Shown in pieces: positions 43,422 to 52,069 of a stretch of DNA of 64,000 nt. Source of the stretch: JALZIF01 sp964584905 (GTDB taxonomy: Bacteria; Gemmatimonadota; Gemmatimonadetes; Gemmatimonadales; Gemmatimonadaceae); the NCBI GenBank assembly GCA_964584905.1, contig CAZPCC010000395.1, positions 13,461 to 77,460 on the forward strand, in the 5' to 3' direction. The notes beneath the pieces are model-generated. The model was not told the origin of the DNA and searched no databases. It saw nothing but the letters and a program-made list of their open reading frames with translations. Each line of letters opens with the position of its first letter. Positions within the stretch are counted from its first letter, which is position 1. The position numbers and the translations under genes were made by a program.

Positions 43422-45743
43422 ATGCGCCTATCCCGTCTCGCTCCGCTGCTCCTCGCCATTCCGCTCACCGCTCAGGAGACGCGTCAACTGACAGCCGAGG
43501 ACTATGCCCGAGCCGAGCGATTCCTCGGCGCCAACACGGCACCTCTGGTGACGGGATTCGGCGTGCGGCCCACCTGGCTCGCCGACGGGCGGTTCTGGTA
43601 TCGCGCCACGGTGCCCGAAGGCAGCGCTTTCATCATGGTCGATCCGGCGCGCGGCTCCAGACAGGCGGCGTTCGATCAGGCCCGGCTCGCGGCAGCCCTC
43701 GCCGCAGCGAGCGGCGGAGCGGTGGAGGGGAACCGTCTTCCATTTCAGAGCTTCGAGCTTTCGAGAGACAGCCGGTCGATTACCGTCACGGTGCAGAATC
43801 GGCGCTGGAACTGCGATCTGCAGCGTTATGTGTGCTCGCGCGCGGATTCGGCCTCGACCGGTAGCGGCCGGCGCGACGCGAGTGTAAGCCCCGATGGGCG
43901 GTGGGCGGTGTTCATCCGTGAGCACAACCTCTGGGCGCGCGACCTGACCAGCGGCCAGGAAACGCAGCTCACCACGGACGGAGTCGAGGACTTCGGCTAC
44001 GCGACCGACAACGCCGGCTGGACGCACAGCGACCGCCCGGTCGTGACCTGGTCTCCGGATTCGCGGCAGATCGCTACCTTCCAGCACGATGGCCGCGGCG
44101 TGCGTGACATGCACCTGGTCTCGACAAATGTGGGGAGCCCGCAGCTCGAGTCGTGGAAGTACCCGCTGCCTGGCGACAGCGTGGTGTTCCGCATCAGCCG
44201 TGTGATCATCAGCCAGGCTCCGGATGGCCGCCCACGCGTGGTGCGTCTCGAGATGCCGCCTGACGTGCACCGTTCGACCGTGTCGGACCACGTGGCGTGC
44301 AGCGGCGGCACGATCTGCGACGTGCAGTGGTATCCGGACGGGTCCCATCTGGCGTTCATCTCGAGCTCGCGCGATCACAAGCAGGCGTGGTTCCGCGTAG
44401 CCAACGCCCAGACCGGCGAGGTGCGCACGCTGTTCGAGGAGACGAGCGAGACGCAGATCGGCGATGCCTCGTTGACCGAGAATCTCTGGCGTGTGCTTCC
44501 CGCGTCAAACGAGCTGATCTGGTGGTCGCAGCGGGACAACTGGATCCATCTGTACCTCTACGATCTCGCCACCGGCCGGCTGAAGAATCGCATAACGCGC
44601 GGCGAAGGCAACGTGAGCGAGGTCGTGCGCGTCGACGAGGCCGCGCGCACGATCTACTTCGTGGGCTCCGGGAGGGAGGAGGGCCGCGACCCGTACTTCC
44701 AGCACCTGTACCGTATCGGCTTCGACGGCCGGGGCCAGCGCCTGCTCACTCCGGAAAACGCAAATCACGTCGTCTCGCTCTCGCCTGACGGCAAGTATTT
44801 CGTCGACACGTATTCCACGCCCGACACGCCACCGGTGACGGTGTTGCGCGACATGGGCGGTAAGGTGCTGCAGACACTGGAGAAGGCCGACATATCGCGC
44901 TTGCTGGCGACAGGGTGGAAGCCGCCTACACCAGTAAGGATGAAGGGGCGCGATGGAACCACCGACATTTACGGGTTGATGTACACGCCCTCGGCAATGG
45001 ACTCCACGAAGCGGTATCCGATCATCAACCGCATCTATCCGGGGCCTCAGTCGGGAAGCGTGGGCACGCGCAGTTTTTCCCCGGCCCGCTCCGACAATCA
45101 GGCAATCGCCGAGTTAGGCTTCATCGTGGTGGAGATCGACGGTATGGGAACGCCCGGTCGGTCAAAGGCGTTCCACGACACGTATTACGGCAAGATGGGT
45201 GACAACACGCTCCCGGATCAGATCACCGGGATGAGACAGCTGGCGGAGCGCCATCCGTTCATCGACATCGAGAAGGTGGGCATCTGGGGGCACTCGGGCG
45301 GGGGGTTCGCCACCGCGGCGGCCATGTTCCGGCACCCCGACTTCTTCGACGTGGGCATAGCGCAGTCGGGCAATCACGACAATCGCAACTACGAGGACGA
45401 CTGGGGCGAGCGGTACCAGGGCTTGCTGGTCAAGAATGGCCCGAGTGACAATTACGCCGATGAAGCGAACCAGACGCACGCGGCGAACCTGCAGGGCAAA
45501 CTGCTCCTCGCGCACGGCGCGATGGATGACAACGTGCCTCCGTACAACACAACGCTGGTGGCGGACGCGCTTATCAAGGCGGGTAAGGACTTCGATCTGC
45601 TGATGTTTCCGCATGCGCGTCACGGCTACGGCGCCGACAACAACTACATGATGCGCCGCCGGTGGGACTATTTCGTCAGGCATCTGATGGGCGCGGAGCC
45701 GCCAAAGGAGTATCAGATCGGTCGCCCGCCGGTAGTGCCGTGA
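43422..45743 (+). CDS. S9-family dipeptidyl peptidase IV-like exported serine peptidase
   Basis: 773 residues. A signal sequence (RLAPLLLAIPLTAQE) is followed by a DPP IV-type N-terminal propeller and a C-terminal alpha/beta-hydrolase domain. Catalytic residues are visible as Ser625 in GHSGGG, Asp near 703 in MDDNVPP and His734 in HARHGYG. The nucleophile motif GHSGG departs from the usual GWSYGG, so specificity may differ. It would clip dipeptides from exported or environmental peptides. The next gene starts within its stop codon (GTGA), which links a peptidase with an RsbQ-like signalling pair. Confidence 0.88.
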   Translation: MRLSRLAPLLLAIPLTAQETRQLTAEDYARAERFLGANTAPLVTGFGVRPTWLADGRFWYRATVPEGSAFIMVDPARGSRQAAFDQARLAAALAAASGGAVEGNRLPFQSFELSRDSRSITVTVQNRRWNCDLQRYVCSRADSASTGSGRRDASVSPDGRWAVFIREHNLWARDLTSGQETQLTTDGVEDFGYATDNAGWTHSDRPVVTWSPDSRQIATFQHDGRGVRDMHLVSTNVGSPQLESWKYPLPGDSVVFRISRVIISQAPDGRPRVVRLEMPPDVHRSTVSDHVACSGGTICDVQWYPDGSHLAFISSSRDHKQAWFRVANAQTGEVRTLFEETSETQIGDASLTENLWRVLPASNELIWWSQRDNWIHLYLYDLATGRLKNRITRGEGNVSEVVRVDEAARTIYFVGSGREEGRDPYFQHLYRIGFDGRGQRLLTPENANHVVSLSPDGKYFVDTYSTPDTPPVTVLRDMGGKVLQTLEKADISRLLATGWKPPTPVRMKGRDGTTDIYGLMYTPSAMDSTKRYPIINRIYPGPQSGSVGTRSFSPARSDNQAIAELGFIVVEIDGMGTPGRSKAFHDTYYGKMGDNTLPDQITGMRQLAERHPFIDIEKVGIWGHSGGGFATAAAMFRHPDFFDVGIAQSGNHDNRNYEDDWGERYQGLLVKNGPSDNYADEANQTHAANLQGKLLLAHGAMDDNVPPYNTTLVADALIKAGKDFDLLMFPHARHGYGADNNYMMRRRWDYFVRHLMGAEPPKEYQIGRPPVVP

Positions 45744-46573
45744 CCGGGGAGCGGCATCCACGGTATGCCGAGATTCTGCGGCGGAACAACGTCAAGATAT
45801 TTGGCCGCGGCACCCAGCCGATGCTCTTCGCGCACGGCTTCGGCTGCGACCAGAACATGTGGCGATTCATTACGCCGGACTTCCAGGATGAGTACCGAAT
45901 CGTCCTGTTCGATTACGTAGGTGCCGGTGGCTCCGACGTGACGGCGTACGATGCCGAGCGGTACGGCACGCTCGAGGGTTACGCACTCGACATACTCGAT
46001 GTCGTAGAAGCGCTGGAGCTCGAGGACATTATCTTCGTCGGCCACTCCGTAAGCAGCATGATCGGTGTGCTGGCCGCAAACCAGCAGCCGGAGCGGTTCG
46101 AGCGGCTCATCCTGATTGGCCCTTCGCCGCGCTACATCAACGAGTCGCCTTACGTGGGCGGTTTCGAGCGCGCCGACATAGAAGGGCTGCTCGACATGAT
46201 GGATCGTAATTTCATCGGATGGGCCAACTTCCTGGCGCCGGCGATCATGAAGAACGACGATCGTCCCGAGCTCGGCGAGGAGCTTACCGCCAGCTTCTGC
46301 TCCACCGATCCGATCATCGCACGCCGCTTCGCGGAAGCGACGTTCCTGGCCGACAATCGCGCCGACCTGACCGGGGTGTCGGTCCCGTCGCTTTTGCTCC
46401 AGTGCTCCGATGACATGGTGGCACCGCGGGAAGTGGGGGAATACCTCCACCGGGAAATTCGGGGAAGCACGCTGCGCGTGATGAATGCCACCGGCCATTG
46501 TCCCCACATGAGTGACCCCGACGAGACGGTCATGCTCATCAAGGAATATCTGGGATCGCCGGCTACCGCCTGA
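45740..46573 (+). CDS. RsbQ-like alpha/beta hydrolase
   Basis: A 277-residue hydrolase closely resembling Bacillus RsbQ and plant D14/KAI2: AHGFGCDQNMWRFITPDF near the N-terminus, nucleophile Ser103 in FVGHSVSSMIG, Asp in QCSDDMVAP (about 225) and His256 in GHCPHMS. RsbQ activates its partner RsbP, a PAS-phosphatase, in energy-stress signalling, apparently by processing a small hydrophobic ligand. Here the next gene is a PAS histidine kinase instead. The GTG at 45740 overlaps the peptidase stop; longer frames read into the peptidase gene and are unlikely. Confidence 0.9.
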   Translation: MTGERHPRYAEILRRNNVKIFGRGTQPMLFAHGFGCDQNMWRFITPDFQDEYRIVLFDYVGAGGSDVTAYDAERYGTLEGYALDILDVVEALELEDIIFVGHSVSSMIGVLAANQQPERFERLILIGPSPRYINESPYVGGFERADIEGLLDMMDRNFIGWANFLAPAIMKNDDRPELGEELTASFCSTDPIIARRFAEATFLADNRADLTGVSVPSLLLQCSDDMVAPREVGEYLHREIRGSTLRVMNATGHCPHMSDPDETVMLIKEYLGSPATA

Positions 46574-46593
46574 CGACGGTTCGGAGGTCGAGA

Positions 46594-47892
46594 GTGGACG
46601 AGCTGCTGGACCTGGCGCCGTGCGGATTCGTGTCATTCGGCGACGACGGCGGCATGATCGTGGTGAACGTCACACTCGCCAGCCGCCTGGGCTACGGCCG
46701 CGACGAGTTGATCGGACGTCACGTGGAGACGATCCTCGCCGTAGGCAGCAGGATCTTCTACCAGACGCACCTCTTTCCGCTCGTCAGGATGCACGGCCGG
46801 GCCGAGGAGATATTCATGCTCCTACGAGGCAAGGACGGGGAACAGGTCGGGGTGTTGTGCAACGCCGTACGCCGGTCGCGCGGCGACGGGCATGCAACCG
46901 ACTGTGTGCTGATGGAGGTGCGGGAGCGTCGAAAGTACGAGGACGCCCTGCTTCAGGCCAAAAAGGAAGCGGAGCGCGCCCACGAAGCGCTTCAGTCGCG
47001 CACTACCGAGCTGGAGAGGGCTAACAGCCAGTTGGAGTCGCAGGCGCTCGAGTTGGAGCAGCAGCAGCAGCATCTGGAGGATCAGGCCTACGAGTTGACT
47101 ACGCAGGGCGAGGCCTTGCAGACGCTCAACGACGAGCTGGTTCGCCGGGGTGAGGAGCTGGAGCGGCAACGCGCCGCGGCTAACGAAGCCAACCGGGGAA
47201 AGAGCATGTTCCTGGCCGTGATGAGCCACGAGCTGCGCACTCCGCTCAACGCCATCGGCGGCTACGTTCAGCTGCTCGAGATGGGAGTGCACGGATCGGT
47301 GACCGACGCGCAGCGTGAGGCGCTCGGCCGCATCGACCGCAGCCAGCGGCATCTGCTTCGGCTGATCAACGACGTGCTCAACCTTTCGCGGATCGAGGTG
47401 GGGCGCGTCCACTACACGGTGGAGAGTGTGGGTCTCGCCGCCCTGGTGGCGAACGTCATGCCGATGGTGGAGCCGCAGATCGCGGCCCGCGGGCTACTGG
47501 CGGAAATCTCGGTGCCTCCCGCAGCCATAGCGCGCGCCGATCCCGAGAAGGTGGAGCAGATACTCCTCAACCTGTTGTCCAACGCAGCCAAGTTCACCGG
47601 CGCAGGGGGGAGTGTGGTCGTCACCGGCGGCATCGACCCGTCGTCGGAAACGCGGGTCTATATTCGCGTGAGCGACACCGGCTTGGGCATTCCATCGGCC
47701 TTTCTGGAAAGAATCTTCGAGCCGTTCATTCAGGTGGACGACAGTGCGACCCGCTCTTCCGAGGGCACCGGGCTGGGTCTCGCGATCAGCCGCGATCTGG
47801 CGCGCGGCATGGGAGGCGATCTGACCGCGAAAAGTGAGCTGGGACGGGGAAGCGCCTTCACACTGACGCTTCCGCGGGATGTCGACTCGTGA
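46594..47892 (+). CDS. PAS-domain sensor histidine kinase, probable RsbQ partner
   Basis: 432 residues, no membrane segment. An N-terminal PAS domain (residues about 5-110, GFVSFGDDGGMIVVNVTLAS) is followed by a Gln/Glu-rich coiled coil (118-200), a dimerisation domain with phospho-acceptor His212 in MSHELRTPLNA, and the ATPase domain with N box NLLSNAAKF, G1 DTGLGIP and G2 GTGLGLAIS. GGAGGTCGAGA precedes the GTG start. It is 20 bases after the RsbQ-like gene. I infer the hydrolase delivers its product to the PAS domain. The response regulator is not encoded nearby. Confidence 0.9.
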   Translation: MDELLDLAPCGFVSFGDDGGMIVVNVTLASRLGYGRDELIGRHVETILAVGSRIFYQTHLFPLVRMHGRAEEIFMLLRGKDGEQVGVLCNAVRRSRGDGHATDCVLMEVRERRKYEDALLQAKKEAERAHEALQSRTTELERANSQLESQALELEQQQQHLEDQAYELTTQGEALQTLNDELVRRGEELERQRAAANEANRGKSMFLAVMSHELRTPLNAIGGYVQLLEMGVHGSVTDAQREALGRIDRSQRHLLRLINDVLNLSRIEVGRVHYTVESVGLAALVANVMPMVEPQIAARGLLAEISVPPAAIARADPEKVEQILLNLLSNAAKFTGAGGSVVVTGGIDPSSETRVYIRVSDTGLGIPSAFLERIFEPFIQVDDSATRSSEGTGLGLAISRDLARGMGGDLTAKSELGRGSAFTLTLPRDVDS

Positions 47893-47975
47893 GCGGCGCT
47901 TCCACGCCTCCCTGTCGCTTTTCCTCCGCAATCTTCGCATATGGGGCTGAGGCAATTACCGTCCAAGGAGGCATC

Positions 47976-49673
47976 ATGTTGGTAACTCACGCTACACGGC
48001 GCGGCATTCTCGGCTGGCTGCCGGTCCTGCTGGCCTTCTCCGCTGCAAGCACCGTTGCGGCCGCCGCGCAGACACCGCACCATGCCGAACACGCGGTTGC
48101 ATCCGCCGACTCCGTTCCCGTTTACGACAATCTCGGAAGCCATCATTACAAGATTTCCAGTCGCCTTCCCGCGGTACAGGCGTACTTCGATCAGGGGCTG
48201 CGACTGTACTACGCCTTCAACCACGCCGAGGCGATTCGCGCCTTCGAGGAAGCTGCTCGGCGGGACTCCAGCTGCGCTATCTGTTACGCAGGCAAGGCGC
48301 TCGCACTAGGTCCGAACATCAATGTGCCGATGGATTCGGCAAACGCGGTGCAGGCATATGAGGCGATCCAGAAGGCGCTGGAGAACTCCGCAAGCGCCAG
48401 CGCGCGGGAGCGTGCCTTGATCGACGCCCTGTCGATTCGTTATACCAAGGTACCCTCAGCCGATCGTGCCCCGCTCGATTCGGCGTATGCGAGAGCGATG
48501 GATGAGCTTGCCACGCGCTACCCCGACGACAACGAGATCGCGACGCTGTATGCGGAGTCGTTGATGGATCTGCGTCCGTGGCAGTACTGGACTTCGGATG
48601 GCAAGCCGCAGCCCGGGATCGAGCGCGCGCTCGCCAGCCTCGAGCGGGTGACCTCGCGCAATCCGAACCATCCGGGCGCCTGTCACTTCTACATTCACGC
48701 GGTAGAGGAAGTATATCCGCGGCGCGCGGTGGCCTGCGCGGAGCGGCTGGCGATGCAGATGCCCGGTGCCGGCCATCTGGTGCACATGCCGGGACACATC
48801 TACATCCGGGTGGGCAGGTATCTCGACGCGATCAAGGCCAACGAGCACGCAACGCATGCCGACGAGACTTACATTCGCGACCAGGGTCCCGGCGCTGGCG
48901 TGTACACGTTAGGCTACTATCCGCACAACTACGACTTCCTCGCGTTCGCGGCGAGCATGATCGGTCGTGAGCGCCAGGCAGTCGAATCTGCCGAAAAGAT
49001 GGGCGAGATCGTGCCGCAGGAGATGGCCGGTACCCCTGGGCTGACGTTCATGCAGCACCATATGACCCGGGCGCTCCAGCTGTACGCGCGGTTCGAGCGC
49101 TGGGACGACATTCTGCGTGCGCCCGAGCCGGCTCAGGGTCTGCCCCATGCGCGAATGATGTGGCAGTATGCGCGAGGCCGCGCGCTTGCCGCGACAAACG
49201 ACCTGCCCGGAGCGGAAGTTGCGCTCGAGGGTGTACGCGAGGCGATGCGGGACACGTCCCTCGCGACGATGCGCCTCGAGTTCAACTCATCGTTGAGCGT
49301 GACGAAGATCGCCGAGGGCGTACTTGCCGGGCGGATCGCGGAAGCACGCGGAGACTTCACGGCGGCGGAAGCACATCTCCGTCGCGCGGCGAAGGCGGAG
49401 GCGTCGCTGGTCTACGGGGAGCCGCCCGAGTGGACGGTTCCGGTCCATCAGGAGTTAGGCGCGGTGCTGCTGGCGGCAGAGCGTCCGGCGGATGCCGAGC
49501 AGGCGTTCAGGAAGGATCTCGACCGGTTCCCGGACAATGGCTGGTCGCTGTACGGATTGGCCAAGAGTCTGAGAGCGCAGGGAAAGACCACCGCGGCCGA
49601 CGAAGCGCTCGCCGCTTATCGCAAAGCATGGGAGGGAGAGAAGCCACCGTTTGAGCTCCGCGCGAGCAGGTAA
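47976..49673 (+). CDS. Exported TPR-repeat protein
   Basis: 565 residues with a signal peptide (LGWLPVLLAFSAASTVAAAAQ). TPR-like helical pairs run through the protein: YYAFNHAEAIRAFEEAARR, CAICYAGKALALGPN, then HFYIHAVEE and HMPGHIYIRVGRY, up to ADAEQAFRKDLDRFPDNGWS. The HMPGHIYIR segment with conserved His is typical of the large exported TPR proteins of Gemmatimonadota and Bacteroidota, and may be catalytic or metal-binding. AAGGAGG before the ATG at 47976 sets the start. Function unknown. Confidence 0.82.
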   Translation: MLVTHATRRGILGWLPVLLAFSAASTVAAAAQTPHHAEHAVASADSVPVYDNLGSHHYKISSRLPAVQAYFDQGLRLYYAFNHAEAIRAFEEAARRDSSCAICYAGKALALGPNINVPMDSANAVQAYEAIQKALENSASASARERALIDALSIRYTKVPSADRAPLDSAYARAMDELATRYPDDNEIATLYAESLMDLRPWQYWTSDGKPQPGIERALASLERVTSRNPNHPGACHFYIHAVEEVYPRRAVACAERLAMQMPGAGHLVHMPGHIYIRVGRYLDAIKANEHATHADETYIRDQGPGAGVYTLGYYPHNYDFLAFAASMIGRERQAVESAEKMGEIVPQEMAGTPGLTFMQHHMTRALQLYARFERWDDILRAPEPAQGLPHARMMWQYARGRALAATNDLPGAEVALEGVREAMRDTSLATMRLEFNSSLSVTKIAEGVLAGRIAEARGDFTAAEAHLRRAAKAEASLVYGEPPEWTVPVHQELGAVLLAAERPADAEQAFRKDLDRFPDNGWSLYGLAKSLRAQGKTTAADEALAAYRKAWEGEKPPFELRASR

Positions 49674-49706
49674 GCCCCCAACGAATCGACACTCGGCAAC
49701 CGTCGA

Positions 49707-49752
49707 ACAACTGTGAAGTCCGGAGAGGCACGGCCAGGAACTTCACAGTTGT
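49707..49752 (+). terminator. Perfect hairpin downstream of TPR gene
   Basis: ACAACTGTGAAGT (49707-49719) pairs perfectly with ACTTCACAGTTGT (49740-49752), 34 bases after the TPR gene stop. The 20-base loop is long and there is no T-run, so this is a probable but unproved terminator. Confidence 0.5.
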
Positions 49753-49789
49753 CGGCGGGGTGTCGCGATACCGGATCCGTCATAGAGGA

Positions 49790-49960
49790 TAGCACCGCCA
49801 CCGCGGCATCCGCGACGAAGCGCTGCTGCGCATGGTACGCCGGCTCGAGGCTGGCCAACATCTCGTTGAATGTCGTGGCGAGGCGCCTCGGTTCGTCGTG
49901 CGGAATGCCGACATCGACGTGGCGGATGTGAAGGGGTTCCGGCAGACTTGATCTCGAGCA
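49790..49960 (-). pseudogene. Remnant of a HAMP-type sensor histidine kinase
   Basis: On the minus strand one frame reads EPLHIRHVDVGIPHDEPRRL, then ATTFNEMLASLEPAYHAQQR and FVADA. This is the HAMP output and the start of the dimerisation helix of CusS/BaeS-type kinases. It stops being homologous exactly where the phospho-acceptor SHELRTPL should follow, and the upstream sensor region is degraded too. It lies next to a CusCBA-type operon, so it is probably the relic of that operon's metal sensor. From 49753 to 50112 I see no intact gene. Confidence 0.6.
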
Positions 49961-50112
49961 GGTAAGGGACCATCGTCAGGCTTTCCCTCACATCCGCCGG
50001 CCTTTCTCCCCGACTGACTTTGGTCTACCGCGACTCTAGGTTCACCAAACACCCGTAGCGTCCTGATTTTTCCAGGCCGCATCGGACCTCGTTTCAGACT
50101 GCCGGCGTCCGC

Positions 50113-50541
50113 ATGAGAATCCTCCATCGCCTGACTTCGATCATCACGGGCCTGCTGCTCCTCCAGCTCACGCTGGCGACGAGCATCAGCGCCTGTGTGA
50201 CGTTCGGGATCGGTGTCGAGGAGGTCGCGCCCGAGCACGCCGGGATGGCTATGGCGAGCACATCGGCGGAGCGGACTGTGCCCGCACAGCTCGCCGCGGA
50301 AGCCACCGTGCAACAGCCTGACGACCGATCTTGCGGCGCAGCCTCTGGCGAGTCGAGCTGCCCGATGCCGACTGGTGTAGGCTCATGCTTTGCAGTATCG
50401 ACCTGTGGGCCGACGGTGCTCGCGCCCGCCGTAGCCAGCACGGACGCCAGTCCCTCGTGCACGGCGCTTGCAATAACGAGCCGCAGTTCGAGACCGACGA
50501 CACGCACGACCTTGCCGGAGCTTCCCCCTCCCCGAGCGTAG
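50113..50541 (+). CDS. Small exported protein upstream of the Cus-type efflux operon
   Basis: 142 residues with a signal peptide (SIITGLLLLQLTLATSISAC) and a low-complexity mature part containing CPM and several other cysteines and methionines (GMAMAS, CGAASGESSCPMP). I do not recognise a family. It lies 118 bases before the CusC-like gene in the same direction. Its Cys/Met content would fit a periplasmic metal-binding role, but the tail is Ser/Thr/Pro-rich and uninformative. Confidence 0.55.
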   Translation: MRILHRLTSIITGLLLLQLTLATSISACVTFGIGVEEVAPEHAGMAMASTSAERTVPAQLAAEATVQQPDDRSCGAASGESSCPMPTGVGSCFAVSTCGPTVLAPAVASTDASPSCTALAITSRSSRPTTRTTLPELPPPRA

Positions 50542-50659
50542 TCTCCCTCATAGCAAGAACGTGAGTCGCCCGCTGTCGACGAACCCGTCGGCGCAATGGG
50601 CGAAGTGATGTCGTGCTCCCGTAGTCCACCTGGCGGGAAGCCGCAAACTGGAGTCGAGC

Positions 50660-52069
50660 GTGTCACATCTGAAGAACTTCGAGAGCCGCCGCCGCGTCAT
50701 GCCACGGGTGCTCGTGCGCGGGGCCCGCCACGCATTGCACGCGATCGCCGCCATGGTCGTCGTGGGCGACCTGGCGCCTACCGCTGGCGCACAGGCCGCA
50801 GCGACGGTCACACAATCGCCAAGTGCCGAGCTGCTCCGCTTAGGCGACCTCTACCAGGAAGTGCTGCGCGCGAGCCCGCGTGTCGAGGCGGCGCGGGCCT
50901 TCGTACGCGCCGCAGAGGCCCGCGTGTCTTCGGCCAAACTTCCGCCAGATCCGCAGCTCCAGCTCGGGTTCATGAACTACACCGTGCCGGGCCTGCGACA
51001 GATGGACCCGCTAGGCATGACGCAGCTTCAGCTCATGCAGATGCTGCCGGTCGCCGGCCAGCTCGGCCTGTCGGGTCGCATCGCTTCCGCGCAGGCCTCG
51101 GCGCTAGCGGAGCGTGCGAGCGACGTGGAGTGGGAGCTCCGCGGCGACGTCGCCATGGCGTTCTACGATCTCTACCAAACGGATCATGCGCTCATGGTCG
51201 CGCGCGAGACACTCCGGCTGCTGGTGGACACTCGACAGACCGCCGAGGCGATGTACCGGGTCGGTGAGGGTCGTCAGGCGGACGTGCTGCGGGCGCAGGT
51301 GGCGATCGCCCGTATGGTGGAGGACACCGTTCGAATGACGACGATGCGCACCGGGATGGCCGCTCGCCTCAATGCACTCCTCGATCGCGCGGGGAACGCA
51401 CGGATCGGCGCGCCCAGGATCCCGGCGTTCCCCGATTCTGTCCCCACGCTGGAAGAGCTCGTGAGGTTGGCGGAAGCAGGGCGACCGATGATCAGAGCCG
51501 GTGAGCGTGAGTTGGAGGCCGCCGATGTACAAACGACGCTCGCCCGTCGCGAGATCTGGCCGGACCTGACCGTCGGCGTCCAATACGCACAGCGCGGGAG
51601 CGAGATGGGGACAGAGCGGATGGGGAGTCTCATGGTTGGCGCGTCGGTTCCGATCTTCGCCAGGCATCGTCAGCTCCGCATGCGCGAGGAAGCGGCCGCG
51701 ATGCGGCAAATGGCCGCCGCCGACCTCAGGGCAGTGTACGCCGACACGCGCGGGCGCATCACGGAAACGTTCGCCGATATCGTGCGCGCCCGAAACCTCG
51801 CCTCGCTCTACCGCTCGACCGTGATTCCGCAGGCACAGGCAACCGTCAGCTCAGCGCACTCCGCCTATCGAGTCGGAAGCGTGGATTTCATGACGCTCCT
51901 CGACGGCCAGATGATGGTGAATTCCTACCGGCAGGAGCTGTTCGTGCTGGAGGCTGACGAAGGCAAGGCATGGGCCGATCTCGAGATGCTCCTGGGACGC
52001 GAGCTATTCGATGCCAACGTTACCAGCAGCGTCGCGGGTGGCGCGACCAGTGAGGGAGACAGACGATGA
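50660..52069 (+). CDS. TolC-family outer-membrane efflux protein (CusC-like)
   Basis: 469 residues. An N-terminal signal region is followed by two homologous OEP halves rich in long helices, with LGDLYQEVLRASPRVEAARA at the start of half one and LEELVRLAEAGRPMIRAGER at the start of half two. These trimeric proteins form the outer-membrane tunnel of tripartite pumps. The GTG at 50660 has GGAG six bases upstream; an ATG at 50699 is an alternative. Its stop overlaps the adaptor gene start (ATGA). Confidence 0.9.
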   Translation: MSHLKNFESRRRVMPRVLVRGARHALHAIAAMVVVGDLAPTAGAQAAATVTQSPSAELLRLGDLYQEVLRASPRVEAARAFVRAAEARVSSAKLPPDPQLQLGFMNYTVPGLRQMDPLGMTQLQLMQMLPVAGQLGLSGRIASAQASALAERASDVEWELRGDVAMAFYDLYQTDHALMVARETLRLLVDTRQTAEAMYRVGEGRQADVLRAQVAIARMVEDTVRMTTMRTGMAARLNALLDRAGNARIGAPRIPAFPDSVPTLEELVRLAEAGRPMIRAGERELEAADVQTTLARREIWPDLTVGVQYAQRGSEMGTERMGSLMVGASVPIFARHRQLRMREEAAAMRQMAAADLRAVYADTRGRITETFADIVRARNLASLYRSTVIPQAQATVSSAHSAYRVGSVDFMTLLDGQMMVNSYRQELFVLEADEGKAWADLEMLLGRELFDANVTSSVAGGATSEGDRR

